From Patiria pectinifera (taxonomy: Eukaryota > Echinodermata > Asteroidea > Valvatida > Asterinidae): a stretch of 64,000 nt of DNA. The position numbers were made by a program, and so were the translations under genes. The number at the start of each line of letters is the position of its first letter. Within the stretch, counting starts at the first letter, position 1. The notes under the pieces are model-generated. The model searched no databases. It was not told where the DNA came from and was given only the letters and a program-made list of their open reading frames with translations. The stretch is taken from assembly GCA_029964075.1 (NCBI GenBank), contig CM057135.1, forward strand, positions 2,651,001 through 2,715,000. The letters run 5' to 3'. This document shows positions 11,389 to 21,784 of this stretch, piece after piece.

Positions 11389-11717
11389 TCAATCATCTAG
11401 CTTCTTCAGCCTTGCAGTCATCGAAACGAGCTTAAGACATGAAATGTAGATACCATTAAAAGTGCGAGAAGCTACGACCGACCTCACTAGATACCATTAT
11501 TCACCCCTGCTCGCAATCCCAAAATGGACCGCAATAATAATTGCAGTCGGCGATGCAACCTCAGGCTTCCTCAGGAGGATAAATGAACCTGGTCCACTAG
11601 ATCCTCTTAGGAGATGTTGTCATTGGAGAGGAAATGCCAGCCATTTTCCATGCACAAACGCTTGAATGTTACATTGACCGATGCAACTACCCGATTCGTG
11701 TCTTGGTCCAGTGATGT

Positions 11718-11885
11718 AGTGCCTTGATGCTGGGCCTTGGCCTTAAGGCTGCCTTAAGGCTGGATTTTAGGGCCTTGGCCTTGGCCTCGAGGCTTGAGGG
11801 CAAACGCCTTGGCCTTTGCCTTGGCCTTGAGGGTTCAGGGCCTTACAATTTTGAGTCAAGGCTCTTCAAGGCTCTTCAAGGCTCA
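11718..11885. repeat. GGCCTT-based minisatellite
   Basis: Irregular tandem array of GGCCTT and CTTGAGG units. The same motif mix returns at 12800-12925, so two arrays flank the sequence between them. Confidence 0.75.
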
Positions 11886-12432
11886 TAGATTTTTGCATTT
11901 TCCAGATAAATCTGTTCGAAATTTTGCTGTTACCATTTTAATCGTATTACCATGCATGGAGGAGGAAAGCACCCTATAGATATGTGTGTTGGGCACACTT
12001 CCACTTTTGTAGCATCACATTTTGTTACCATTGTAGTAGATTTGATGCAACAATATTCCGTACACTTGTGGGGCTAATGAGATGATCACTTTAATTGCAT
12101 ATAACTATGGAATAGATCTGATTGGTTGTATATGTCTCCCTGATAAGTGCTAAAGATGTGCATGTATCTGCTTTAGATAATGCTGATATATCTGACCATG
12201 TTGGGCCAGCAAATAAAAATTTCCCAAATCAGTTTCTTGGATCCCCCTTTTGTTACACTTGGGAGAATTGAGTCAATATAGAAGTAAATCATTAGTTTGT
12301 TAAGTTAAACCATATTGAAGACCTGAACTTATACTTAAATGGATACAGTGCAGTCATAAAACGCTGTAGGCCTATGCGAGCATGTTGATTGCAATTAAAG
12401 AAATGTTCTTCGTAACGAGCAATTCGTGATGA

Positions 12433-12737
12433 TAAGGGCGGATACAGGGGGCCAAAAGGGGCCATCCCCCCCCCCAAAAAAAAAACCGAAACCATTTTTT
12501 TATGTGACGTCGTAATAAAGGCAGGCAATGAGTACACCACCATCTTTTCCTCAAAAAACATCGGTTAAAATGGTCAGAAATTGCCTCAAATCGCACCACA
12601 GAGCATCTCGAATCCACAAATTTTTCGGGGCCCTTAAGCGGGCCCCGAAGCCCAATCCGTAATTTTTTGACCCACTTTTTTTGGGGGGGACCCAAATTTC
12701 TTCCCCCCCCCCACATTGTGTTCTGGATCCGCCCTTG
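12433..12737. mobile_element. hAT-type MITE with 8-bp target duplication
   Basis: The left end reads (C/T)AAGGGCGGATACAG; the right end is the complement of CAAGGGCGGATCCAG. The 8-bp sequence CGTGATGA flanks both sides (12425-12432 and 12738-12745). That length is typical of hAT elements, as are CA...TG-type ends. The interior holds long C and G runs. No transposase frame. Confidence 0.75.
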
Positions 12738-12799
12738 CGTGATGATGTGTCACTCATGTGACTATAATTAGTTCTATATCAGTGGTCATTTCATAAAAC

Positions 12800-12925
12800 A
12801 GGGCCTTGGCCTTGGCCTTAGCCTTGAGGGTTAAGCCTTGGCCTCGAGGCTTGAGGGTCAAAGCCTTGCCTTGGCCTTGACCTTGAGGGTCAAAGCCTTG
12901 GCCTTGAGGGTCAAAGCCTTTGCTC
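12800..12925. repeat. GGCCTT/CTTGAGGGTCAAAG minisatellite
   Basis: Tandem GGCCTTGGCCTTGAGGGTCAAAG-like units, related to 11718-11885. The array directly adjoins the end of the DIRS-like SGNH segment. Confidence 0.75.
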
Positions 12926-13360
12926 CAACACTGTCTTGGTCTGCCGTTTGACAGATCCCGGACATGACAAAACGAACTGCCGGAAACTGAACCCTCAGTT
13001 GTTTGGACGAGATGTCAAAGACCTTCAGCATGTCCGTCGATTTTCCCAAACGATCCGTACTCCTGCTAAAATCATTGATTCCCCCGTACAAAATCCACAC
13101 ACTTCAAGCTTGACATCCAAAGCAGACGGCCAACCAAAAGCGACCAGCCCTCTAAACATGGAATCCGACACCAACAGCACCGACCTTCGCTCTGGTAGAC
13201 TTGGTTCCATTGGAATGCTATCGCTCATTGGGAAAAAAACACTTGAAGGCCCACAGCTCAAATGGGAGACCGGCTTCGTTGCACCTGTAACCACTATGAG
13301 AAGGGAATTCCAAAACCCCAATTTGGCCGGATTCTGACAGTCGTAGAGACTGCCTTGCAA
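12858..13360 (-). pseudogene. SGNH (GDSL-like) hydrolase of the DIRS/Ngaro-type element
   Basis: Two overlapping frames (13025-13360 and 12858-13100) carry the blocks of an SGNH hydrolase. Block I is present as VLLVSDSMFRG, with Asp-Ser where family members have GDS. Block III is present as YGGINDFSRS, with the Gly and Asn of the oxyanion hole. A frame change falls between the blocks. Such hydrolases occur in Ngaro-type retroelements, where their role is unclear. The first Gly of the GDS motif is replaced, so the enzyme is probably dead even apart from the frame break. The C-terminal end runs into the minisatellite at 12925. Confidence 0.5.
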
Positions 13361-13437
13361 AAGACTTCAAACACGGCCACCAACTCCTTGGATGTCTGTG
13401 CTTAGGAACCACCAATGTCACAACTATGCCACCCCAC

Positions 13438-14130
13438 TCACGAAGAAGCTTTATCAGTGCTGGGAGGAGCACACAACTCGTGCCCTCTTGGACAAGGTTG
13501 AGCAAAGACGTTAACTCCCGAACTGCCATGAACGGGATACCTCGAGAAAAACTTGAGACTGCGTCCATCCCTGCCTTTTGGCACATTTGATGGAAGTGCC
13601 ATTAGGTCGAACGTGAATCCTGAATCGCCCCCTAATTCCTCTTGGAGATAAAGCCACAGAGATGATGTGAGTCGGGAATCAGCTCTCGATAACTCCCTGG
13701 AGGGACCGTCAGCCCGGTTACTCTCGGAGGAAACCCATTCCAACTTTAAATCGAAATTTGCTTCTAGCGTCAGGGCAAAGATCAGTTTCAGTATTCCGAC
13801 GAGAGCAGGTGACTTCGCCCTCAAATGGGTCCAAGCCTGATATAGACTCTGGGAGTCAACTTGCACGTCCACTCTGCGGTCCCAAAGGACATCGATGACA
13901 GAGAGAAGCACGAGATACAGGGCCAGTGCTTCTTTGTAGCAAATGTCAGTTATTCGCTGAACTTCCGGCAACCAGTAATCCCCAAAGGTGACATCACCGT
14001 TTCCAAGGGACAACACTCCTCCCCATCTAAAGCTAGATGCGTCCGAGCACAGCTGTAATCTCAAGTGGCGCTCCATCCTCCATGGTATAGGCTCAGAAAG
14101 CGAGTCTATAAACCTCCGAAAGTATCTCAT
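13438..14130 (-). pseudogene. DIRS-type RNase H and pol tail
   Basis: Residues about 25-160 match the DIRS-family RNase H: LCSDASSFRWGGVLS for the first catalytic Asp, YKEALALYLVLLS for the Glu helix, VQVDSQSLYQAW for the second Asp, and WVSSESNRADGPSR for the final Asp. A GFTFDLMALPSNV motif typical of DIRS pol follows. The frame then shifts, and the continuation appears at 13218-13586 (CQKAGMDAVSSFSRG onward). The N-terminus overlaps the end of the RT segment in another frame. All four acidic positions appear intact. Confidence 0.65.
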
Positions 14131-14533
14131 CTCTTACCGGCCGCGGCAACGACACTGGCGCAGAGTCATCATCCAGATTGGACATAAGCTGACAACATTC
14201 CCGGGTAAACAGAGAAGCTGCTGGGAAAACTAAAGCAAAACTCTGACACTTCCCTACAAAACGCTGCAGAGTTTTGAGAAGGACGGCATTTTTCGACAAA
14301 GTTTCCTCCCTGACCTCTGCAAACGACAACTTCTTCTTATCCGGTATCCAGAAAGATAATGTCTTGGAGCATATACCCAAACCGAGATGTACCATACTGG
14401 AAACTTGCTTAAGATGACTCTTCTTCAGATTCACGAAGTATCCTAGATGGGACTGCATGTAACACACTGCATACAAGGCTCTCGAAGCTCTCATGTATGT
14501 GGACTCTACTGGACCGCCACCCGGACTCTGCAA
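14093..14533 (-). pseudogene. DIRS-type reverse transcriptase, thumb and connection
   Basis: Contains the DIRS RT segment after the catalytic Asp pair: a GYFVNLKKSHL motif (the usual NxxKS), VHLGLGICSKTLSFWIPDKK, and a helical LQRFVGKCQSFALVFPA stretch that leads into RNase H. Frames change at both ends, at about 14100 and 14545. Confidence 0.6.
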
Positions 14534-14560
14534 ATAAGTACAAAATGACGCGAGGTAATC

Positions 14561-15006
14561 TCAACCTAAAATGCTTCCGCTTCCTCCTGCCTCCCCTATG
14601 AAGCGGTCATCTATCCAGATCTCCGTGTGTACTCCCCTATTTTGTAGCCACGTTGAGAGACAGAATCTGATGGAAGAGTATATGTATGCACTGTTCTTAA
14701 AACCAAAAGGAAGTGTAACGTCTACGAAGTGAAACCCAGCCCATTCAAATCCACAAAAGGTCCTTGACCTCTCTGTTAGCAGAACCTGTTTATATCCCTG
14801 AGCGTCGTCTGTTCCGGAGAAAAAAAACTCCCCTGTCGACCGACCTGACAATTTCGCTCAGAGGAGTAAGGTTAAACGGAGTGTCCTTACACCAAAGGTT
14901 CGGGCCCTTCATTGACAAAACCAGTCTTGTTTTTTGGCTCTACGGACAGGGCATTAACGCATCTTGGAGGAGCGACCTCATGTACTGGACCCAACAACTC
15001 CACTGA
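14561..15006 (-). pseudogene. DIRS-type reverse transcriptase, fingers and palm
   Basis: The 14561-14851 frame has TDDAQGYKQVLL (motif A with its Asp), FHFVDVTLPFGFKNS (motif B) and EIWIDDRFIG (motif C, the Asp-Asp pair). Upstream sequence to 15006 carries the start of the fingers in a shifted frame. In DIRS elements this enzyme copies RNA to DNA before tyrosine-recombinase integration. The catalytic Asp residues are still visible although the gene is frameshifted. Confidence 0.6.
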
Positions 15007-15026
15007 TCCCTCCTTGATACGCTTCA

Positions 15027-15355
15027 TTATGGTCTCATTGATGAAGGGGACATACTCTCTACACACGGCGCATTAGCGAAATACATTGGCGGAGGAACAA
15101 TTGAATCAAAAACCCTTCCACGGTATGAACCTTTAAAGGGCTGAAAGAAGTCATACAAGTCCACTCCCTTGTGCAGCCCTAACCATACGACCATCCTCTG
15201 AACATTCCTGTAAAACGCTCTCCCAAAACTCCGGATTTTCGTGCAAACCACCCGCAACAAAACTTTCTGGATCCCGAAAACGAAGTACTTCAAAATTTGG
15301 CAAACAGGCCCCCAGCTAACACATCCGACGGGCATGGAGCACTCCCGTCCGGTCC
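15027..15355 (-). pseudogene. DIRS-type gag-pol linker
   Basis: The sequence ends in a VFDSIVPPPMYFANAPC stretch that typically precedes the DIRS RT, and has a GRAFYRNVQRMVVWL helix before it. Upstream of 15355 the frame runs into an LP dipeptide repeat encoded by the GGGAGA microsatellite, which is not part of the original protein. Confidence 0.45.
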
Positions 15356-15469
15356 GAGGGAGAGGGAGAGGGAGAGGGAGAGGGAGAGGGAGAGGGAGAG
15401 GGAGAGGGAGAGGGAGAGGGAGAGGGAGAGGGAGAGGGAGAGGGAGAGGGAGAGGGAGAGGGAGAGGAG
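15356..15469. repeat. (GGGAGA)n microsatellite, about 19 units
   Basis: A nearly pure hexanucleotide array. It produces open frames of Arg-Gly, Arg-Glu and Leu-Pro in several phases, which are not genes. Confidence 0.95.
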
Positions 15470-16340
15470 AGAGATTGATTTTTTTTTTGATAACCAAATT
15501 GCAAAGAGAGAAAATATTGATTCTCATCCAAACAAAATCAAGTTGCACTTTAACATGTTGCATTCAGCGGTCTTTTTTTTTTTTTTTTTTGGCTGTCCTT
15601 GGGGCTCCTTTCAAATTTCAGGCTGTATTAAGGCCCTCGGCGTCTCTCAATATCGTTGACAGTATTTTAGTATGGACGCTGGTATTAAACTGGTCACTGA
15701 GCCATTTGACATTGTGCGGTTTGATCATCACACACATTCCTACGTAGTACAACAACGGGAAATAGAAGTAGTATGGAGCACTGTTCGTGTGGAAGATCTG
15801 CTTGATTATCAGCCCTACCATGCAGCTAAATCATATGACCAGAGGGAGGAGTCACACATCGTCTTGAGACACAGGATCCACTAATTATTGACCAACAGTG
15901 AGCACATAATGATACAAGTCAGTAAATCATAATGTTCTTCATTCAAGCGTACATGTTGTCCATTCATTCATTTTTAGCTCATCCGGCCGATTTCAGCAGT
16001 AATGTATCTTGTAGAAACATTTATTTCAATGTTGCCATTTCCACACAATTAAATGTTACAATGCCGTGTAAACATATTATACAGAGCAAAATGCAAGGAG
16101 TTATGTAATTGTGTATAATTATGTACATGGATCAATACTAGAACAAATTTACGACAACATTTAGGTATAAGGTGAAGCGTCAAGCTTTTGTACCCTAACC
16201 TATCGACAGACAGGTGGACATGACCAAGAAAAACAGTGACAAAGGACAAAATGGACAACAGTGAGACACACAAAGACACAACCTAGAAAAACACAAACTG
16301 GTATGAGACGAGGGCATACATCTAGATTCATAAATTATAA

Positions 16341-16950
16341 CTAGTTGTTCAAATAAGAATTGAGTAGATGTGATCTCAGATTTTTAACAAAAACAGAGAA
16401 GGAAGGTGCTGATTTTAAGAAGTTATCTAGACTATTCCAGTATGATGTACCACGTTGAATAACGCTATTTTTAGACAATGTTGTTCTGTTGAATTGGACA
16501 TATAAATTTCTCCTACTAGTGCTTCGGGTATTATACAAATGAATATCAGATGTGAGCATAATGAAGGGGTTGAAACAAGTAGGTAATGCATTGTGTGTAA
16601 ACTTATAAATAAATTTGTCCAGGTTAAAGTAGTATAAGTCATTGAATTGTAAGAGTCTCAAATTCGCAAATAAAGGAAGGGTATGATCACGATAACCAGT
16701 ATGAGATATTAATCGGACTGCTCGCTTCTGTAACATGAACAGTTTGTTGCATTTGGATGGTGAACCACCCCCAAGTCAAAATCGAATAATTTAGATATGG
16801 CAAAATAAAGGAATTGTACAAGGTTAGTAAGGTTCTACTGGGGAGGTAATATTTTAAACGATTCATTATGCCTACATGTTTTGATATTTTTGTCGCTATA
16901 TCATCGATGTGTTTTTTCCAAGTGAGATTCTCGTCAATAGTTATGCCCAA
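16341..16950 (-). pseudogene. LINE reverse transcriptase, C-terminal region
   Basis: Two frames (16687-16950 and 16341-16736) carry the typical end of a CR1/Jockey-superclade pol. GITIDENLTWKKHID is followed by ISKHVGIMNRLKYYLP, LYNSFILPYLNYSILTWG, LQKRAVRLISHTGYRDHT and the polar tail VIQRGTSYWNSLDNFLK. A frame change lies near 16720. This region belongs to the thumb and the C-terminal region of LINE pol proteins. The second LINE at 50801-51349 is a close relative. Confidence 0.7.
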
Positions 16951-16998
16951 GAATTAAGTGCTTTTTACTTGACTTAGATTGGAATCGTTTAAAATTAA

Positions 16999-17329
16999 CC
17001 CTAAAGGGGCCGGGTTATTTTGACCATAGAGCAACTCTTCCTAAACATACCCAAGAAATTTCATGACTATAGGTCAAAGGGTTTTGTAATTATGGCTAAT
17101 TAATGATTCATATGTACAAATGGCAATTCTGCTCTGTGTACACGACGTATATACGAAAAATTTTCGCTACGCGGCAACCCGTGGTCCGATTTTTATGTTT
17201 TTGGTATCAAAAGATGCGCAAAGCTCGAGGCTAAAAAGTCATAACAGCTCAGTTCGCGAATTTTTTTTTTAGAGGCTATCACGGAAAATGTTGGGGGGGG
17301 GGCGGATTCCGCCCCCGGCCCCTTTAGGG
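16999..17329. mobile_element. piggyBac-type MITE with TTAA duplication
   Basis: The 16-bp termini CCCTAAAGGGGCCGGG (16999-17014) and its exact complement (17314-17329) are flanked by TTAA at 16995-16998 and 17330-17333. CCC-starting ends with a TTAA duplication are the hallmark of piggyBac transposition. It interrupts the LINE RT frame between its palm and C-terminal region. It carries no transposase. Confidence 0.9.
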
Positions 17330-17357
17330 TTAAGGGAACCGATTGAGTATATTTATA

Positions 17358-17579
17358 CTAATGGGCACAACAAATCATATAGTTCGATTTCAACAAATTA
17401 ATGCAAAGTTTGTTAGCTAAGAGCCAGGTACTAATTATTTTCAATTCAACATTAAGGTTTCTAATAGCAGTATCAACATTTTTATGAGTATATAATAAAC
17501 TAGTGTCATCGGCAAATAAATGTCTATACAAATAATTTTTACGCCTAATTGAATGGTAAATACCGTCAGTTAGGCCCAA
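17358..17579 (-). pseudogene. LINE reverse transcriptase, palm fragment with FADD
   Basis: Contains HLFADDTSLLYTHKNVDTAIRN, that is, RT motif C (FADD) followed by the usual helix and LANKLCINLLKS. Motifs A and B would be encoded further 5', but that DNA is replaced by the 17596-17927 insertion and a deletion, so the RT is not functional. Confidence 0.7.
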
Positions 17580-17595
17580 AACAAATATAAGTCGG

Positions 17596-17927
17596 TCTCT
17601 GGTCAGCGCGCGCGTCGATTTTAATCATGCGCGTTGATCTTTTTTTTCTCCAAAATGTTCCGCGGTAGCTCCAACAGCGCCCTCTATTTCCGCACCTCCT
17701 CAATTTTTTTTTACCAAAGAGCACCAAGGAATGGGAAATTGCACCAAGGCAAATGATCGAAAGCACCAAGGCAAATAATGGAGGACACCAATGTACATGA
17801 GGACACCAAAAAAGCAAAATAGTACCCCACATTGTCTGTACAATCCAAGCTTGAAAAAAAAAAAAAGAAAAAAAAAAAAAAAAGCCGCATGGCCGCGTCA
17901 ATTCCGGAACTTTGGTCTGACCAGAGA
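17596..17927. mobile_element. Short inverted-repeat insertion in the LINE
   Basis: TCTCTGGTCAG (17596-17606) and its complement (17917-17927) bound 330 bp. The interior has poly-A runs (17854-17883), several CACCAAGG repeats and no coding capacity. No clean target duplication was seen, so the boundaries are tentative. Confidence 0.4.
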
Positions 17928-17944
17928 ACGAATATTTTTATTTT

Positions 17945-18166
17945 TTTCGCCTTAGCCAAGGGGATTTGAGTTTATCATAACGGCATTTTACCTCGTGTAA
18001 GGGAAAGTTTTTGTTATAAATGTGTGTGACATGTAACAGAAATGTATTGTACATACTATGAATATCGTTTGATGACGTTATTTCATCCCATTCAGTATCA
18101 TTCCCATTCAGTATCATTTCATCCCATTCAGTATCATTCAAGTCATGAATAAGATTGTCAATATTA
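17945..18166 (-). pseudogene. LINE pol linker between endonuclease and RT
   Basis: The frame continues the LINE pol after the endonuclease: a polar stretch with a tandem DTEWDEM-type duplication (GACTGAATGG units at about 18095-18137), then HEVKCRYDKLKSPWL. The PWL motif is where LINE pol normally begins its pre-RT helix. It is separated from the endonuclease only by the Penelope-like insertion; the 9-bp duplication TCAATATTA marks the join. Confidence 0.6.
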
Positions 18167-18319
18167 CCTTTCCCACCTAATCCTCCTTTTGTGTTTCTTC
18201 TTTCAGCCCTGCATGTTTGTGTGCACCCCCATGTTAATGTATGTACCTCTGTCATTTCTGTTTTAGCCTCTGAAGAAGAACTTGCCAAGTTCGCAACGTC
18301 AGGCCACACTAATTTTTAG
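18167..18319 (+). repeat. 5' pLTR of the Penelope-like element, with a hammerhead-like motif
   Basis: A 153-bp direct repeat nearly identical to 21632-21784. At 18270-18300 it contains CTGAAGA, a stem of AACTT/AAGTT with a GCC loop, then CGCAACGTC. Penelope pLTRs are known to carry hammerhead ribozymes with a CTGANGA...CGAAAC core. Here the GAAA is GCAA, a change in the catalytic core that should weaken or abolish cleavage. Confidence 0.7.
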
Positions 18320-18647
18320 TTTATATATTTCAGGTCCATCCAGTCAGTAAGCAGTTTGCAGCAGTCTTACTTTTTTTCATGTTTCAACTTCTCTGTTGCA
18401 GTATCCCTTCATGGTGATCCTCCTTGCTGACATGTAAGTTTTATTGTGTTTTGTTTTGTTCCTTCTTTTGATCATTTTATACCATGTACTAATCAAACTG
18501 TTCTCTCCACACTACAGGTACCTACAATTTTGTTTTGCGCTGTCCCTTCAAAAGGCATGAGCAACTCCATTTGACTTGTACTTTTTGTCTTCGTGTTCCT
18601 CCACTGATTTATTGTATTAACCATTTATTCTCTCCCTTTCTACAGAT

Positions 18648-19277
18648 ATGAGTGACACCATTTGCACTTTCCAACAGCTCAGAAAGGCAAAGGAAAAGGC
18701 CTTACGCTTTTCCAACCATCAGGATAACTACAGTTTTTACTCCCTCTCTCGATTTATCCCCAAAGGTTTGCAACTGTCTCACACTCCCTGCTTAGGAAAC
18801 CTCCCACCACACCTTCAAAGGGGATGGAATCAAGTTATACATGGTGCCTCTATTAAACTCATCAATATTCTCTCTCAGCAGTGTCAATTTACACGTGAGG
18901 ACCTCCATCAGAATATTTCCCACCTTGACTCCCAACTCAAATCCAGTTGTTCTGATTCCACGTACAGGAATTTCCATGATGAGATTGAAAGGGGTTTGTC
19001 TAACCTTGACTCTGTCCTACTCAACAGGAGAAACAAGAAGATTGGTGGCTTGCTTGCCAAGCAACAGCAACGCAGACACAGACGTTTCAGACGTCCTAGG
19101 TCCCCATGTACCACGCCACCGCCAGAACCCCCTGTCAACACTGTAGTTAATCTTTCTTCCTCATCAATATCTGACGCAGAGCACAAACTTCTCTCCAAGG
19201 GTCTCAATTTTTTGTCCCGCTCCCCGTTCTGTGAACCAGGTTCAGCTCAGCCAAGATCTCACGGAATACTACCGTAG
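18648..19277 (+). pseudogene. Penelope-like pol, N-terminal domain
   Basis: Starts at ATG 18648. A 200-residue N-terminal region includes helices (QLRKAKEKALRFSNHQDN; GWNQVIHGASIKLIN), a basic stretch QQRRHRRFRRPRSP and a Pro-rich linker, then ISDAEHKLLSKGLNFL, which in Penelope RTs precedes the fingers. One extra G in the GAACCAGGTTCAG stretch near 19240 shifts the frame. The continuation is read from 19231. The sequence from the ATG to the RT looks otherwise intact. Confidence 0.7.
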
Positions 19278-19917
19278 AATCCGTCTGCGTGAGTTTTTCC
19301 TGGACAGTGAACCGTGTGAGCCAGAGCCTTTTCGAGTCAAGAGTTCATGGGTACCCCCCAAGAATCGTGTGCCAGCCATAGAGACATATGTTCAAGTTAT
19401 CAATTCCCAAGTCATTAACCCAGACAACTTCCCCCACAGGACTCACGATAATCTCCCCAGAGAGGAGCGCCTGGCTCTCAACTCCTTGCGCTCTCGCACC
19501 GACATCATCATCAAGCCAGCAGATAAAGGTTCAGATGTGGTCATCATGGATCGTCAGCAGTACATTGATGAGGCCCACCGCCAGTTGGATAATCGCACTA
19601 ACTATACCCGCCTTGACTCTGACCCCACAGGCACTTTCTGTCGAGATATACAACAGGTACTTGACGATATGCGATCACGTGACCAGTTGTCCAAAAAAGC
19701 TCACAAATTTCTTTCTCCCTGTGATTGTAGGACTGCCAGATTTTACCTTCTACCCAAGATTCACAAGGCTGGCAACCCCGGTAGACCCATCATCTCCGGT
19801 AATGGCTCACCCACGGAACGCATCTCCCTGTTCATTGACAGTTTTCTCAAACCCCTTGTCCCACAGATTTCGTCATACATTCACGACGCCCCAGACTTCC
19901 TACGCAAGCTTGAATGA
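19231..19917 (+). pseudogene. Penelope-like pol, RT fingers
   Basis: Carries TDIIIKPADKGSDVVIMDR, the conserved Penelope RT motif, then YLLPKIHKAGNPGRPIIS (fingers) and SLFIDSFLKPLVP. It ends at a TGA (19915-19917) just before the motif-A Asp, with the frame open again directly after. The stop alone would remove the catalytic palm and the GIY-YIG domain from the product. Confidence 0.8.
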
Positions 19918-20856
19918 ATCAAGGACCAGATTCCTAGCACAGCCATCATTGGGACTTTCGACGTCTCATCTCTGTACACCAACATCCCACATGAGGAGGG
20001 TGTTCGTGCTTGCTCCTTGGCTCTGGCCAAGGCAGGACACACGACTCCTCCCATCAGTGATGTTGGCACCCTCATGAGACTTATACTAACGAAGAACAAT
20101 TTTCCCTTCCTTGGTGAACACTATCTACAGGTACACGGCACTGCAATGGGCATCCGCATGGCCCCCTCCATGGCTTGCCTCTTCATGGGCGACCTCGAAG
20201 AACTCATTCTTGCCTCGGCCCCATGTCGCCCTTGGATCTGGTGGAGATATATTGATGATGTTTTTTTCATCTGGACCAGTGATGATGACAGTCTCTTGAC
20301 CTTCACTAACCACATCAATTCCTTCCACAGAACCATCAAATTCACATCGAAGTTCTCGGCTCACCAAACCCACTTTCTGGATGTCACCGTCCGAGAGCAA
20401 GGCAACTCACTAACCACTGACCTGTATTCCAAACCCACAGACACCCACCAGTACGTCCACTCCTCCAGCTGTCACCCCAGGCACTGCAAAACTGGCATAG
20501 CGTTTAGCCAGGCACTCAGACTCAGAAGAATTTGTTCTCATGATTCCGATTTCTCCCGCCATACACAGATACTGAGGAACAACTTGGTGGCCAGGGGTCA
20601 CAGCTCTCGCCAAGTTCATCGTACCATTGCCAGAGCTAAAGCTATCCCCAGAAATCTAGCTCTCACGGGAAAGGCCCCTGATGCCATGGCCAAACCCATG
20701 ATTCCCGTGGTTACCACGTTTCACCCCATCTCCCTCCCCTTCGCAAAATCACTAATGACAATCATCATATCCTCCATACTTCAGATCGCCTTGCCCGCGC
20801 CATCCCCAACGGCCCCACATTGGCTTACAGGCGTCCTCGAAATCTACGGGACTTGA
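19918..20856 (+). pseudogene. Penelope-like pol, RT palm and thumb
   Basis: In frame with the preceding segment. It shows motif A as GTFDVSSLYTNIPHEEG, motif B as HGTAMGIRMAPSMA, motif C as WWRYIDDVFFIW (the catalytic Asp pair), and motif D/E as HFLDVTVREQGNSLTTDLYSKPTD. The thumb has HYVH-like and HCKTGIAFSQALRLRRICS motifs typical of Penelope-like RTs, which are related to telomerase RT. A missing C in a four-C run near 20728 shifts the frame before the endonuclease. Confidence 0.85.
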
Positions 20857-21332
20857 TTGTTCGAGCTGAAGTCCCATCCTTAGATGCATCCCCTCCCACA
20901 CAGCATGGTACTTTCAAGTGCAGTTCCAGATGTGTTGTCTGCCAGATTCATATCCAGGAGTCTGACTCCTTTTCTGGCCACTCTTCTGTCACTACCCACA
21001 GAACCATTGGTAACATCACTTGTAACACCTCTAATGTCATATATCTCATTTCTTGCAGGGTCTGTGGAGTGCAGTATGTAGGTGAGACTAAGAATACGCT
21101 CAAGAAACGTTTCTATGCCCACCGGTCAACGGTCAACACCAAGAAACTAGACACCCCTGTTGGTCATCACTTCAACCTGCCTAACCACTCCATTTCTGAT
21201 ATGATTTTGCAGGGCATTGAAGCTCTTGGCCATCGAAAGGACTCAGTTCGCCTCAGCAGAGAGAAAGTGTGGATGAATCGTCTTCGAACTATTCAACCAC
21301 ATGGTCTCAACATCCAACTTGGAAATGATTAA
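20820..21332 (+). pseudogene. Penelope-like pol, GIY-YIG endonuclease
   Basis: After the thumb-linker motif AYRRPRNLRDLIVRAE there is a Cys-rich zinc motif (CSSRCVVC). The GIY-YIG nuclease follows: VIYLISCRVCGVQYVGET for the two-Tyr strand pair, KKRFYAHRSTV for the Arg/His helix, and an EKVWMNRL segment with the catalytic Glu. GIY-YIG-containing Penelope-like elements use this domain for target nicking. The catalytic residues appear intact. It is out of frame with the RT because of the deletion near 20728. The stop codon occurs about 300 bp before the 3' pLTR. Confidence 0.85.
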
Positions 21333-21631
21333 TCCTTTTCTTCCTCCATTGTCTTCTGTTACCACCTGTCTTCTGTTAATCCACCTGGTCTTCCTTGTTT
21401 GTGTTTACCCATCTTCCCCCATCTTTCATCCCTTTCCACCTCTATACTGTCCCCCCCCCCCCCCCGCATCATCCCCATTCACTCTCACACTCTTTTGTCC
21501 GTTTCCACTCCCTGTGACCTTTGATCCTTCCCCTTTCTGGTCCCTCCCCTGTTTACACCAGACCCCTCGTGGTTTGCCATCTCCCTTTGTTTCTTTGTTC
21601 TCTCATCCACCCTCCCCTGCATCTTTCCACA

Positions 21632-21784
21632 CCTTTCCCACCTAATCCTCCTTTTGTGTTTCTTCTTTCAGCCCTGCATGTTTGTGTGCACCCCCATGTT
21701 AATGTATGTACCTCTGTCATTTCTGTTTTAGCCTCTGAAGAAGAACTTGCTAAGTTCGCAACGTCAAGCCACACTAATTTTTAG
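21632..21784 (+). repeat. 3' pLTR of the Penelope-like element, with a hammerhead-like motif
   Basis: Direct repeat of 18167-18319 with a few differences. The hammerhead-like core is at 21735-21765 and again has GCAA where GAAA is expected, so the change predates this insertion or is a family trait. Confidence 0.75.

Larger units (their letters stand above)
12858..15355 (-). mobile_element. DIRS/Ngaro-type tyrosine-recombinase retroelement, frameshifted remnant
   Basis: Minus-strand fragments occur in the order gag-pol linker, reverse transcriptase, RNase H, SGNH hydrolase. This matches the pol region of DIRS/Ngaro retroelements, some of which carry SGNH hydrolases. At least five frame changes break it. 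No terminal repeats or recombinase were identified beside it; a possible recombinase scrap lies at 11107-11388. It is bounded by minisatellites on both sides. Confidence 0.65.

Noticed and set aside
13861-14233. Plus-strand ORFs across the DIRS RNase H region
   Set aside because: They are antisense to a recognisable RNase H and show no domain.
15241-15747. Arg-Gly, Arg-Glu and Leu-Pro repeat ORFs
   Set aside because: Translations of the GGGAGA microsatellite in different phases.
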